A stretch of 5,986 nt of DNA, from the NCBI GenBank assembly GCA_904420255.1, contig CAJFUT010000282.1:1-5986 (forward strand). Direction: 5' to 3'. Made by a program: the position numbers and the translations under genes. The notes under the pieces were generated by a model. That model was not told where the DNA came from. It saw only the letters and a program-made list of their open reading frames with translations, and did not search any database. Source of the DNA: an uncultured Angelakisella sp. GTDB lineage: Bacteria; Bacillota; Clostridia; Oscillospirales; Ruminococcaceae. The first letter of the stretch is position 1, and each line of letters opens with the position of its first letter. Below, piece after piece: positions 1 through 5,816 of the stretch.

Positions 1-132
1 GCCCGGACTTCCGGTCCGACCGGAGTAAACTCTTTAAGAGAAAATCCGGCGGGGCAGAAAATAGAAATCCAACGGAGAAAGCAAATCCAAGATAAAACAA
101 GGCGCTGCGCAGCAGAAAAGGGGTGCGGGGGC
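1..132. other. Left flank without a supported gene
   Basis: I see no coding region with a ribosome binding site here. The stretch is less GC-rich than the rest, especially 24-110. At the very edge are two overlapping small inverted repeats: CGGAC/GTCCG (4-8 with 14-18) and CCGGT/ACCGG (11-15 with 19-23). A palindrome GCTGCGCAGC lies near 104-113. None is followed by a clear T-run on either strand, so I do not call a terminator. This is the 3' side of the minus-strand gene that ends at 133. Confidence 0.5.
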
Positions 133-424
133 CTACTCCCCAGAAGTCTGAACCACCCGCCGGGCCCCCAGGGCCGCCAGCTCCCCCATGACAAAGGCTT
201 CCTGCTCCGGGGGGCAGACCACCGTGACCATGGTGCCGCCCCCGGCGGAGGGGCCGCCCCCGAAGGCCAGGGGGGATTTCCGGGAGATCCCCTGGGGAAG
301 CTGGTGGGTGGAGATGGAAAGGTCCAGGCTCCCCCCCCTGGGCCATGGCCAGGGAGGAGGCGGCCAGCCGCGCCTCCTCGCCGCTGGGGAAAACCGCTTG
401 GATGGTGACTTTCATCATGGGCAT
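133..424 (-). pseudogene. Small unrecognised protein gene, frameshifted at a G8 run
   Basis: On the minus strand an ATG (424-422) follows AGGAG (434-430) with a 5-nt spacer. It opens MPMMKVTIQAVFPSGEEARL and continues AASSLAMAQ up to a run of eight G (338-331). There the natural-looking reading moves to another frame, giving SLDLSISTHQLPQGISRKSP, and then a tail ending ARRVVQTSGE with stop TAG at 135-133. Codons on both sides show the strong third-position G/C bias of the neighbouring genes, so both halves look like one former gene. Removing one G would restore a 96-residue protein. The family is not recognised. The pattern of short beta-like segments (MKVTIQAVF, TMVTVVC) each followed by a helix-like stretch could suggest a small alpha/beta fold, but that is only inference. 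The break could be a real mutation, a phase-variable tract, or a homopolymer sequencing error. Without the shift, frame one stays open to the left edge of the window but its codon use becomes shadow-like. Confidence 0.62.
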
Positions 425-452
425 AAACGCTCCTTTTGGGTTAGAATTTTTG

Positions 453-467
453 GAAGGGGTCCCCTTC
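453..467. repeat. 7-bp inverted repeat in the divergent intergenic region
   Basis: GAAGGGG (453-459) and CCCCTTC (461-467) are perfect inverted arms around a single T. They lie between the start of the minus-strand gene (424) and the promoter of the plus-strand operon (525-554). On the minus strand this would fall in the leader of the divergent gene, because a weak -10-like CATAAT sits at 480-475. It could be an operator or a leader hairpin. No regulator can be named, and with such GC-rich DNA a chance origin is possible. Confidence 0.3.
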
Positions 468-524
468 TGGGGTTATTATGCCCGGAAAAGCCCCTTCCTG
501 AGTTGGCCGGCCCGGGGAAAGGAT

Positions 525-554
525 TTGCCATATTCAGGGGGATTGTGGTACAAT
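525..554 (+). promoter_or_regulatory. Sigma-A-type promoter with extended -10
   Basis: The -35 box TTGCCA (525-530) and -10 box TACAAT (549-554) are separated by 18 bp. A TG dinucleotide at 546-547 makes an extended -10 (TGGTACAAT). The boxes lie in a short AT-richer patch inside GC-rich DNA. Transcription would begin near 560-563, about 50 nt before the first gene of the operon. It is the only convincing promoter seen upstream of the DUF951-prfA-ywlC-coaE-transglycosylase cluster. Confidence 0.7.
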
Positions 555-565
555 ATATAGTCATG

Positions 566-592
566 GGACGCCGGGCAGCGGGCCGGGCGTCC
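566..592 (+). promoter_or_regulatory. 5' leader hairpin just after the predicted transcription start
   Basis: GGACGCC (566-572) pairs perfectly with GGCGTCC (586-592), and further G/C pairing is possible inside the 13-nt loop. The hairpin would stand at the 5' end of the operon mRNA, a few bases after the predicted start and 7 nt before GGAGG (600-604). It lacks a T-run, so it is not a terminator. A role in mRNA stability is plausible but unproven. Confidence 0.35.
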
Positions 593-611
593 GGGGAAGG
601 GAGGAATTGCC

Positions 612-803
612 GTGGATGTGCGGGTAGGGGATGTACTGGAGATGAAAAAGACCCATCCCTGCGGCTGCAAGCTGTTTCTGGTGACCCGGGTGGGGATGGA
701 TTTCAAGATCAAATGCCAGAAGTGCGGGCGGCTGGTGGAGGCCCCCCGCCCCAAGGTGGAGAAGAACATCAAGCGGATCCTCCGGGAGGAGAAGGAGGCC
801 TAG
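612..803 (+). CDS. DUF951 family small zinc-ribbon-like protein
   Basis: A 63-residue protein starting at GTG (612), with GGAGG at 600-604 and a 7-nt spacer. It carries the hallmarks of the DUF951 family (PF06107). An N-terminal segment MDVRVGDVLEMKK leads to HPCG (residues 15-18), a central TRVGMD, then KCQKCGR (34-40) and a basic tail with PRPKVEKNIKRIL. Cys17, Cys35 and Cys38, with His15 or the extra Cys19, could bind zinc; this is inference from spacing. The family is widespread in Firmicutes and its biochemical role is not established. A nucleic-acid-binding role would fit the basic surface but is a guess. The length is normal for the family. It is the first gene of the operon, and only 49 bp without a terminator separate it from prfA, so the two are probably co-transcribed. 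Confidence 0.9.
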   Translation: MDVRVGDVLEMKKTHPCGCKLFLVTRVGMDFKIKCQKCGRLVEAPRPKVEKNIKRILREEKEA

Positions 804-852
804 CCGGGCCGTTCCCCGTTTCTGAGAAAAAACCAAGGAGGTCATGAACGCC

Positions 853-1938
853 ATGCCCGGCTTTTTGGAGCAGATCAATTCGGTGGCCCTGCGGTACGAG
901 GAGATGACCCACCTCCTTTCCGACCCGGAGGTCATCGGGGACAGCCAGCGGTACGCCGCGCTGATGAAGGAATTCAACAGCCTCACCCCCCTGGTGGAGT
1001 GCTGGAAGGAATACGAAAAGGCCGCCGCCTCCCACAGGGAAGCCCAGGAGCTGCTGGAGGCGGGGGGGCTGGAGAAGGATTTCCGCCAGGTGGTGGAGGA
1101 GGAGCTGGAAAGCTCCCGGGCCGCCATGGAGGAAAAGGAGCAGGAGCTGAAGATCCTCCTGCTGCCCCGGGACCCCAACGACGACAAAAACGTCATTATG
1201 GAGATCCGGGCCGGGGCCGGAGGGGAGGAGGCCGCCCTCTTTGCCGCCAGCCTCTGCCGGATGTACACCATGTACGCCCAGCGCCTGGGGTGGCGCTGGG
1301 AGCTGCTGGGGGCCAGCGAAACCGAGCTGGGGGGGCTCAAGGAAGTGAGCTTCTCCATCCAGGGGGAGGGGGCCTACAGCCGCCTCAAGTACGAAAGCGG
1401 GGTCCACCGGGTCCAGCGGGTGCCGGAAACCGAAACCCAGGGCCGCATCCACACCAGCACCGTCACTGTGGCGGTGCTGCCCGAGGCCCAGGAGGTGGAG
1501 GTCCAGATCGACCCCAAGGACCTGAAGATCGACACCTACCGCTCCAGCGGCGCCGGAGGCCAGCACATCAACAAGACCGAGTCGGCCATCCGCATCACCC
1601 ACCTGCCCACCGGCATGGTGGTGGAGTGCCAGGACGAGCGGAGCCAGTATAAGAATAAGGATAAGGCCATGCGGGTGCTGCGCAGCCGCCTTTATGAGCG
1701 GATGCAGCAGGAGCAGGAGGACCAGATCGCCCGGGAGCGCCGCAGCCAGGTGGGCACCGGCGACCGCAGCGAGCGGATCCGCACCTACAATTTCCCCCAG
1801 GGCCGGGTCAGCGACCACCGCATCGGCCTCACCCTCTACAAGATCGACGCCATTATGGACGGGGACCTTGCCGAGATCACCGACGCCCTCATCGCCGCCG
1901 ACCAGGCAGAAAAGTTAGCGGGGGAGCACAATGGATAA
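853..1938 (+). CDS. prfA: Peptide chain release factor 1 (RF1)
   Basis: Cytoplasmic class I release factor that reads UAA and UAG in the ribosomal A site and triggers hydrolysis of peptidyl-tRNA. From ATG 853 the protein is 361 residues, the usual RF1 length. Diagnostic motifs are visible: the PxT-type anticodon-like tripeptide PET in [16 protein letters not shown] (about residues 191-193), which marks RF1 rather than RF2, and the catalytic GGQ in [18 protein letters not shown] (about 235-237). The conserved [22 protein letters not shown] segment near the C-terminus appears as [20 protein letters not shown]. An ATG at 844 is in frame, but AGGAGG (836-841) lies only 2 nt from it and 11 nt from 853, so 853 is preferred. 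The stop overlaps the next gene by 8 bp. The GGQ glutamine is normally methylated by PrmC, whose gene often adjoins prfA in Firmicutes but is not in this window. Confidence 0.97.
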   Translation: MPGFLEQINSVALRYEEMTHLLSDPEVIGDSQRYAALMKEFNSLTPLVECWKEYEKAAASHREAQELLEAGGLEKDFRQVVEEELESSRAAMEEKEQELKILLLPRDPNDDKNVIMEIRAGAGGEEAALFAASLCRMYTMYAQRLGWRWELLGASETELGGLKEVSFSIQGEGAYSRLKYESGVHRVQRVPETETQGRIHTSTVTVAVLPEAQEVEVQIDPKDLKIDTYRSSGAGGQHINKTESAIRITHLPTGMVVECQDERSQYKNKDKAMRVLRSRLYERMQQEQEDQIARERRSQVGTGDRSERIRTYNFPQGRVSDHRIGLTLYKIDAIMDGDLAEITDALIAADQAEKLAGEHNG

Positions 1939-3007
1939 AAAGACGATTCTTCTCAAAGCATATGACTGTGATTCCGGCCGGGAGGCCATCGAGGCGGCGG
2001 GGCGCATCCTCCGGGAGGGGGGAATTGCGGCCATCCCCACCGAAACGGTTTACGGCCTGGCGGGGAACGCCCTGGACCCGGCGGCCACGGCGAAGATTTA
2101 CGAGGCCAAGGGCCGCCCCTCGGATAACCCCCTCATTGTCCACATCGCCGCCTGGGAGGAGCTGGCGCCCCTGGTGCGCCGGGTGCCCCGGGAGGCGGAG
2201 CTGCTGGCGGCGGCCTTCTGGCCCGGCCCCCTCACCATGATCCTCCCCAAGGCCCCCCTGGTGCCGGACACCACCTCCGGGGGCCTGGACACGGTGGCGG
2301 TGCGGATGCCCCGGGACCCGGTGGCCCGGGGCATCATCCGGGCGGCGGGGGTGCCCCTGGCGGCCCCCTCCGCCAACCGCTCCGGCAGCCCCAGCCCCAC
2401 CACCTGGCGCCACTGCGTGGACGACCTGTGGGGCCGGGTGGACGCCATTGTGGAATCCCACGACTGCCAGGTGGGGGTGGAATCCACCGTCATCAGCCTC
2501 TGCCCGGGGCCGGACGGGAAAACCCAGCCCCGGCTCCTGCGCCCCGGCGCCGTGACCCTGGAGCAGCTCCGGGAGGCGCTGGGGGAGGTGGCGGTGGACC
2601 GGGGGGTGCTGGAGCGCCTCCCGGAAGGGGCGGTGGTCCATTCCCCCGGCATGAAGTATAAGCACTACGCCCCCGCCGCCGACGTGATCCTGGTGAAGGG
2701 CAACTCCGCCGCCTACGGGGAATATTTGAAGGAACACCGCGCCCCCGGGGAATACGCCATGTGCTTCGAGGAGGACCTGCCCCTGGCGGGGGAGCCCGCC
2801 CTCTCCTACGGGGCGGCGGCGGACCATGCCGCCCAGGCCGCCCGGCTGTTCGACCTCCTCCGGGAGCTGGATCGGCTGGGGGCGAAGCGGGTCTATGTCC
2901 ACGCCCCCCAGGTGGACGGGGTGGGGCTGGCGGTGTATAACCGCCTCATCCGGGCCGCCGGCTTCCAGATCGTGGAGGCGGAGGAAAAAACGGAAATCCA
3001 GCCATGA
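1931..3007 (+). CDS. ywlC: L-threonylcarbamoyladenylate synthase, Sua5/YwlC type
   Basis: Makes threonylcarbamoyl-AMP from threonine, bicarbonate and ATP, the first step of t6A formation at position 37 of ANN-decoding tRNAs; the TsaBD(E) complex then transfers the group. The 358-residue length fits the two-domain Sua5 form rather than the short TsaC form. The YrdC domain spans about residues 15-205. It has [20 protein letters not shown] (30-49), KGRPSDNPL with the K-x-R and S-x-N ligands (60-68), PSANRSG (146-152) and GVESTV (182-187). The C-terminal Sua5 domain begins after the linker [15 protein letters not shown] (238-252), whose HYAP motif is typical. ATG 1931 lies inside the end of prfA, with GGGGAG at 1921-1926, implying translational coupling. 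The end overlaps coaE by 4 bp. All expected motifs are intact. The alternative names tsaC or sua5 apply equally. Confidence 0.95.
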   Translation: MDKKTILLKAYDCDSGREAIEAAGRILREGGIAAIPTETVYGLAGNALDPAATAKIYEAKGRPSDNPLIVHIAAWEELAPLVRRVPREAELLAAAFWPGPLTMILPKAPLVPDTTSGGLDTVAVRMPRDPVARGIIRAAGVPLAAPSANRSGSPSPTTWRHCVDDLWGRVDAIVESHDCQVGVESTVISLCPGPDGKTQPRLLRPGAVTLEQLREALGEVAVDRGVLERLPEGAVVHSPGMKYKHYAPAADVILVKGNSAAYGEYLKEHRAPGEYAMCFEEDLPLAGEPALSYGAAADHAAQAARLFDLLRELDRLGAKRVYVHAPQVDGVGLAVYNRLIRAAGFQIVEAEEKTEIQP

Positions 3008-3621
3008 AAAGGGAGGGGATGTCTTTGCTGGTCATCGGGCTCACCGGCCCCACCGGCGCCGGGAAATCCCAGGTCTGCCGCCTGCTGCGGGACTGGGAAA
3101 AAATCAGCGTCATCGACTGCGACGAGGTTTCCCGCTTTGTGGTCCGCAAGGGGCAGCGGTGCCTGGTGGACCTGGCGGTGGAATTTTCCCCCATGATCAT
3201 CGACCCGGACGGCAACCTGGACCGCCGCAGGCTGGCCCGGGTGGTGTTCCACGACAAGGAAAAGCTGCGGCGGATGGAGCAGATCATGTACCCCTATATC
3301 CTGGGGGAGGTCCGGGAACGGCTGGAGGCCCGCCGGCGGGCGGGGGACCGGGCGGTGTTCCTGGACGCCCCCACCCTCTACCAGAGCGGCGCCGACGCCC
3401 TCTGCTACAAGGTGGTGGCGGTGCTGGCCCCCGAGGCGGGGCGGCTGCTGCGGATCATGGAGCGGGACGGCCTCACCCTGGAGGAGGCCGGGGCCCGGAT
3501 GGCAAGCCAGCCCGGGGATGAATACTATGAAGCCCGGGCGGATTATGTCATCCATAACGACGGCGACATGGCCGCCCTGCGGCTGGCGGTGCTGGAGCTT
3601 CAGAACAAACTGGGATTGTAG
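3004..3621 (+). CDS. coaE: Dephospho-CoA kinase
   Basis: Catalyses the last step of coenzyme A synthesis, ATP-dependent phosphorylation of the 3'-hydroxyl of dephospho-CoA, in the cytoplasm. The P-loop GPTGAGKS is at residues 15-22. It is followed by VIDCDEVSRFVV (the D-x-D substrate region), DGNLDRRRLARVVFHD, VFLDAPTLYQSGAD, and the lid-like RIMERDGLTLEEAGARMASQ. The C-terminal ADYVIHNDGD matches the usual ADxVIxNxG. The 205-residue length is normal. The start is ambiguous. ATG 3004 overlaps the previous stop as ATGA and has no good ribosome site of its own. ATG 3019 and TTG 3025 follow GGGAGG (3011-3016) by 2 and 8 nt, and either would bring the N-terminus close to the usual MxVIGLTG. In the family motif PLLFESG, the residue before SG is Gln here (LYQSG) instead of the common Glu. 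Confidence 0.94.
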   Translation: MKREGMSLLVIGLTGPTGAGKSQVCRLLRDWEKISVIDCDEVSRFVVRKGQRCLVDLAVEFSPMIIDPDGNLDRRRLARVVFHDKEKLRRMEQIMYPYILGEVRERLEARRRAGDRAVFLDAPTLYQSGADALCYKVVAVLAPEAGRLLRIMERDGLTLEEAGARMASQPGDEYYEARADYVIHNDGDMAALRLAVLELQNKLGL

Positions 3622-3635
3622 CGAGGAACCAATCA

Positions 3636-4223
3636 TTGAAGAAAATTTGGGATTATTTGTTTCTGCCCGCGGTGCTGCTGGCCAGCGGCGCGGTGCTTTT
3701 CCTGGGGCTGCGGTGCTACTACCGCGGCGCCTATCCCCTGGGCTACCAGGAAGAGGTGGAGGCCTGGTCGGCGGAAAACGGCCTGGACCCCGCCCTGGTC
3801 TATGCCGTCATCCGCACTGAAAGCGGCTTTGACCAGGAGGCCGAGTCCTCGGTGGGGGCCAGGGGGCTGATGCAGCTCACCCCGGATACCTATTCCTGGG
3901 TCCTCTACCGCCTGGGGGAGGCGGGAGAGGGGGACGCCGGGGACCTCTACGACCCGGAGGAGAACATCCGCTGCGGCTGCGCCAACCTGCGGCTGCTGCT
4001 GGAGCGGTTCGGGGAGGAGGGCACCGCCCTGGCGGCCTATCACGCCGGCTGGGGCAGCGTTTCCCGGTGGCTCCAGAGCGAGCGGTATTCCAGCGACGGC
4101 AGCCACCTGGACGCCATCCCCTTCCCGGACACCGAGAGCTATGTGGAAAAGGTGCTGGAAACCCGGGACCTCTACCGAAGGCTGTACCCCGGCCTTGGGG
4201 AAGGCGCCCCGGAAGCAGTATAA
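3636..4223 (+). CDS. Membrane-anchored lytic transglycosylase, GH23 / SLT domain
   Basis: A 195-residue protein that should cleave the MurNAc-GlcNAc bond of peptidoglycan with formation of 1,6-anhydro-MurNAc. The start is TTG 3636, preceded by GAGGA (3623-3627) with an 8-nt spacer. It gives MKKIWDYLFLPAVLLASGAV, a short basic end and one hydrophobic helix (about residues 5-25), so an uncleaved anchor or signal sequence. The SLT domain covers about 36-185. It has the catalytic Glu62 in RTESGF, GARGLMQL (75-81), DPEENIRCG (107-114), LAAYHAGWGSV (132-142) and the Tyr of TESYVEKVL (167-174). Motif three is AYHAG, where most family members have AYNAG. The gene follows coaE by 14 bp, an arrangement frequent in Clostridia, and ends the operon. 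Function is well supported by the motifs. Its substrate in the cell, and whether it acts in growth or sporulation, cannot be told. Confidence 0.92.
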   Translation: MKKIWDYLFLPAVLLASGAVLFLGLRCYYRGAYPLGYQEEVEAWSAENGLDPALVYAVIRTESGFDQEAESSVGARGLMQLTPDTYSWVLYRLGEAGEGDAGDLYDPEENIRCGCANLRLLLERFGEEGTALAAYHAGWGSVSRWLQSERYSSDGSHLDAIPFPDTESYVEKVLETRDLYRRLYPGLGEGAPEAV

Positions 4224-4282
4224 AACTTCATGGGCAGACAGCCCACCACGATAAGATGCAAAAGCGCCGCCTATGAAGTTTT
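4222..4282 (+). repeat. Long stem-loop overlapping the transglycosylase stop codon
   Basis: AAAACTTCATGGGC (4222-4235) pairs with GCCTATGAAGTTTT (4269-4282) over 14 bp with a single G-U wobble. The 33-nt loop contains ATGCAAAAGC (4256-4265), which is perfectly complementary to GCTTTTGCAT (4361-4370) in a later hairpin. The left arm also holds TGGGCA, which can pair with TGCCCA (4283-4288) of the following terminator or form a small hairpin TGGGC/GCCCA (4231-4235 with 4241-4245). It starts within the TAA stop (4221-4223). The arms end in a T-run (4279-4283), so it could help termination. Confidence 0.55.
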
Positions 4283-4283
4283 T

Positions 4284-4319
4284 GCCCATGTGGGCCGTCC
4301 CGGCCCACGGGCGATTTTT
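4284..4319 (+). terminator. Intrinsic terminator of the DUF951-to-transglycosylase operon
   Basis: GTGGGCCG (4290-4297), loop TCC (4298-4300) and CGGCCCAC (4301-4308) form a perfect 8-bp GC-rich stem. GCCC (4284-4287) with GGGC (4309-4312) extends it by four pairs after a 2-nt bulge. A run of five T (4315-4319) follows the stem after GA. Its position after the last operon gene and before the aminopeptidase gene fits a Rho-independent terminator. The 2-nt gap and short T-run make it moderate rather than ideal. Confidence 0.7.
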
Positions 4320-4321
4320 AT

Positions 4322-4350
4322 GGCCGTGTCGCCGGAGGCGGCACATGGCC
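4322..4350 (+). repeat. Second GC-rich hairpin, possible back-up terminator
   Basis: GGCCGTGT (4322-4329) pairs with ACATGGCC (4343-4350) using one G-U pair. CGCC (4330-4333) pairs with GGCG (4337-4340) around the 3-nt loop GGA, leaving a 2-nt GC bulge on the 3' arm. Four T (4352-4355) follow two bases later, so it might act as a second terminator. The type of palindrome also resembles intergenic repeats that recur in GC-rich gut Firmicutes, but I cannot verify copies from this window. Confidence 0.45.
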
Positions 4351-4352
4351 GT

Positions 4353-4376
4353 TTTGCTATGCTTTTGCATAGCAAA
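4353..4376 (+). repeat. Perfect 10-bp hairpin with TTTT loop upstream of the aminopeptidase
   Basis: TTTGCTATGC (4353-4362) and GCATAGCAAA (4367-4376) are perfect inverted arms around TTTT. There is no T-run after it on either strand, so it is not a standard terminator. It ends 11 nt before AAGGAGG (4388-4394) of the aminopeptidase and could form in that gene's leader or act as a DNA operator. Its centre is complementary to ATGCAAAAGC at 4256-4265. Confidence 0.5.
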
Positions 4377-4402
4377 GACGTCACTCAAAGGAGGAATTGG
4401 AT

Positions 4403-5809
4403 ATGTGCGCAAAGACCAAGGGGGAAGAGCTGAAGGAGCAGCTCCTGATGGCCCCCAAAAGCCTGGAGGAAACCATGACCCCGGAGGAAAAGAAGGCCGC
4501 CGAGGCCTTCAGCGGCCCCTATAAGGACTTCCTGAACCGGGCAAAAACCGAGCGGGAGGCCGTTTCGGTGATGGTTTCCATGCTGGAGAGGGCGGGCTAT
4601 GTTCCCTTTGAGGCGGGGAAAAGGTACCCCGCCGGGGCCAAGGTTTACCTGAACAACCGGAACAAGGCCCTCATCGCCTCCACCATCGGCAGCCTGGACA
4701 TCGGGGAAGGGGTGCGCATCGCCGCCGCCCACATCGACAACCCCCGCCTGGACCTGAAGCCCAATCCCCTGGTGGAGGACCAGGAGCTGGCCTATTTCAA
4801 GACCCATTATTACGGCGGCCTGAAGAAATACCAGTGGACCGCCATCCCCCTCTCCCTCCACGGGGTGGTGGTGCGCAAAGACGGCTCCACCGTCACCGTC
4901 ACCATCGGGGAGGACCCGGGGGACCCGGTGTTCTGCGTCACCGACCTGCTGCCCCACCTGGGCAAGGACCAGATGAAGCTCCCCATGACCGAGGGCATCA
5001 AGGGGGAGCAGCTCAACCTCCTCATCGGCTGCGAAATGTACCGGGACGAGAAGGTGAGCGAAAAGGTGAAGCTCAACATTATGAACCTGCTCTTTGAGAA
5101 ATACGGCATTGTGGAGCGGGATTTCCAGTCCGCCGAGCTTTGCGCCGTCCCCGCCTTCCAGGCCCGGGACCTGGGGCTGGACCGGGGGATGATCGGGGCC
5201 TACGGCCACGATGACCGGGTCTGCGCCTATGCCCAGCTCATGGCAGAGCTGGAGGCGAAGGACCCCGCCCACACCACCGTCACCGTCTTCGCCGACAAGG
5301 AGGAGGTGGGCAGCGACGGCACCACCGGCCTGCGCTCCCACTTCCTGGTGGACTTCATCGAGGACCTGGCCCAGGCCGGGGGCCGGGAGCTGCGCCACGT
5401 TCTGGCCAAATCGGTCTGCCTTTCCGCCGACGTCAACGCCGCCTTTGACCCCTCCTTCCCCGACGTCTGCGAAAAGCGCAACACCGCCTATCTGGGCTAC
5501 GGCCCCGTCCTCACCAAATACACCGGGGGCGGCGGCAAATCCTCCACCAACGACGCCCCGGCGGAGGTGGTGGCCTTTGTGGAAAGCCTCCTGGAAAAGG
5601 GCGGCGTCACCTGGCAGACCGGGGAGCTGGGCAAAATCGACCAGGGCGGCGGCGGCACCGTGGCCAAGTATGTTTCCTATTTCAACGTGGACACCATCGA
5701 CATGGGGGTGGCGGTGCTCTCGATGCACGCCCCCTTTGAGGTCATCTCCAAGGCGGACCTCTACATGACCTACCGGGCCATGGTGGCCTTCTTCACCCAG
5801 GCGGGCTAG
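4403..5809 (+). CDS. M18 family metallo-aminopeptidase
   Basis: A 468-residue cytoplasmic zinc aminopeptidase of the M18 family (aspartyl aminopeptidase / aminopeptidase I group) that removes N-terminal residues from peptides. ATG 4403 has AAGGAGG (4388-4394) at an ideal 8-nt distance. A TTG at 4397 lies only 2 nt from it and is rejected. Expected metal-site motifs occur in order: AAAHIDNPRLDLKP with His110 and Asp112, GAYGHDDRVCAYA with its Asp pair (270-271), DKEEVGSDG with Glu300/Glu301, SADVNAAFDP with Asp343, and SMHAPFEV with His442. The C-terminus reads SKADLYMTYRAMVAFF, as is usual for the family. Length is normal and no key residue is missing. There is no signal peptide. Several hairpins including a terminator lie before it, so it is probably transcribed separately. 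The exact residue preference cannot be read from sequence. Confidence 0.94.
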   Translation: MCAKTKGEELKEQLLMAPKSLEETMTPEEKKAAEAFSGPYKDFLNRAKTEREAVSVMVSMLERAGYVPFEAGKRYPAGAKVYLNNRNKALIASTIGSLDIGEGVRIAAAHIDNPRLDLKPNPLVEDQELAYFKTHYYGGLKKYQWTAIPLSLHGVVVRKDGSTVTVTIGEDPGDPVFCVTDLLPHLGKDQMKLPMTEGIKGEQLNLLIGCEMYRDEKVSEKVKLNIMNLLFEKYGIVERDFQSAELCAVPAFQARDLGLDRGMIGAYGHDDRVCAYAQLMAELEAKDPAHTTVTVFADKEEVGSDGTTGLRSHFLVDFIEDLAQAGGRELRHVLAKSVCLSADVNAAFDPSFPDVCEKRNTAYLGYGPVLTKYTGGGGKSSTNDAPAEVVAFVESLLEKGGVTWQTGELGKIDQGGGGTVAKYVSYFNVDTIDMGVAVLSMHAPFEVISKADLYMTYRAMVAFFTQAG

Positions 5810-5816
5810 GGCCCGC
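5801..5816 (+). terminator. Possible weak terminator hairpin spanning the aminopeptidase stop codon
   Basis: GCGGGC (5801-5806) and GCCCGC (5811-5816) form a perfect 6-bp stem around TAGG, which includes the TAG stop (5807-5809). A competing fold AGGGC/GCCCT (5808-5812 with 5818-5822) also exists. Only a short, interrupted T-rich stretch follows (5822-5824, then 5836-5850), so termination here would be weak. Confidence 0.3.

Noticed and set aside
101..130. Possible terminator for the minus-strand gene at the GCTGCGCAGC palindrome
   Set aside because: The palindrome leaves only a 3-bp stem once a loop is allowed, and the following T-rich stretch is interrupted.
188..847. Long plus-strand open frame of 219 codons over the left part of the window
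   Set aside because: It runs antisense to the divergent gene and out of frame with the clear DUF951 gene. It is rich in Gly, Pro and Arg as expected for a GC-rich shadow frame, and has no ribosome site.
769..1818. 349-codon minus-strand open frame opposite prfA
   Set aside because: It is the antisense shadow of prfA. Its product is a low-complexity Leu/Gly/His/Ala sequence with no family motif, and RF1 on the other strand is unambiguous.
4358..4363. Possible extended -10 (TGC then TATGCT) for the aminopeptidase
   Set aside because: No matching -35 lies at 16-18 bp upstream, and the sequence is part of a perfect hairpin arm. The aminopeptidase promoter therefore remains unidentified.
4385..5728. 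447-codon minus-strand open frame opposite the aminopeptidase
   Set aside because: It is an antisense shadow caused by high third-position G/C. It consists of Val/Gly/His/Leu-rich repeats without a motif, while the plus strand encodes a complete M18 enzyme.
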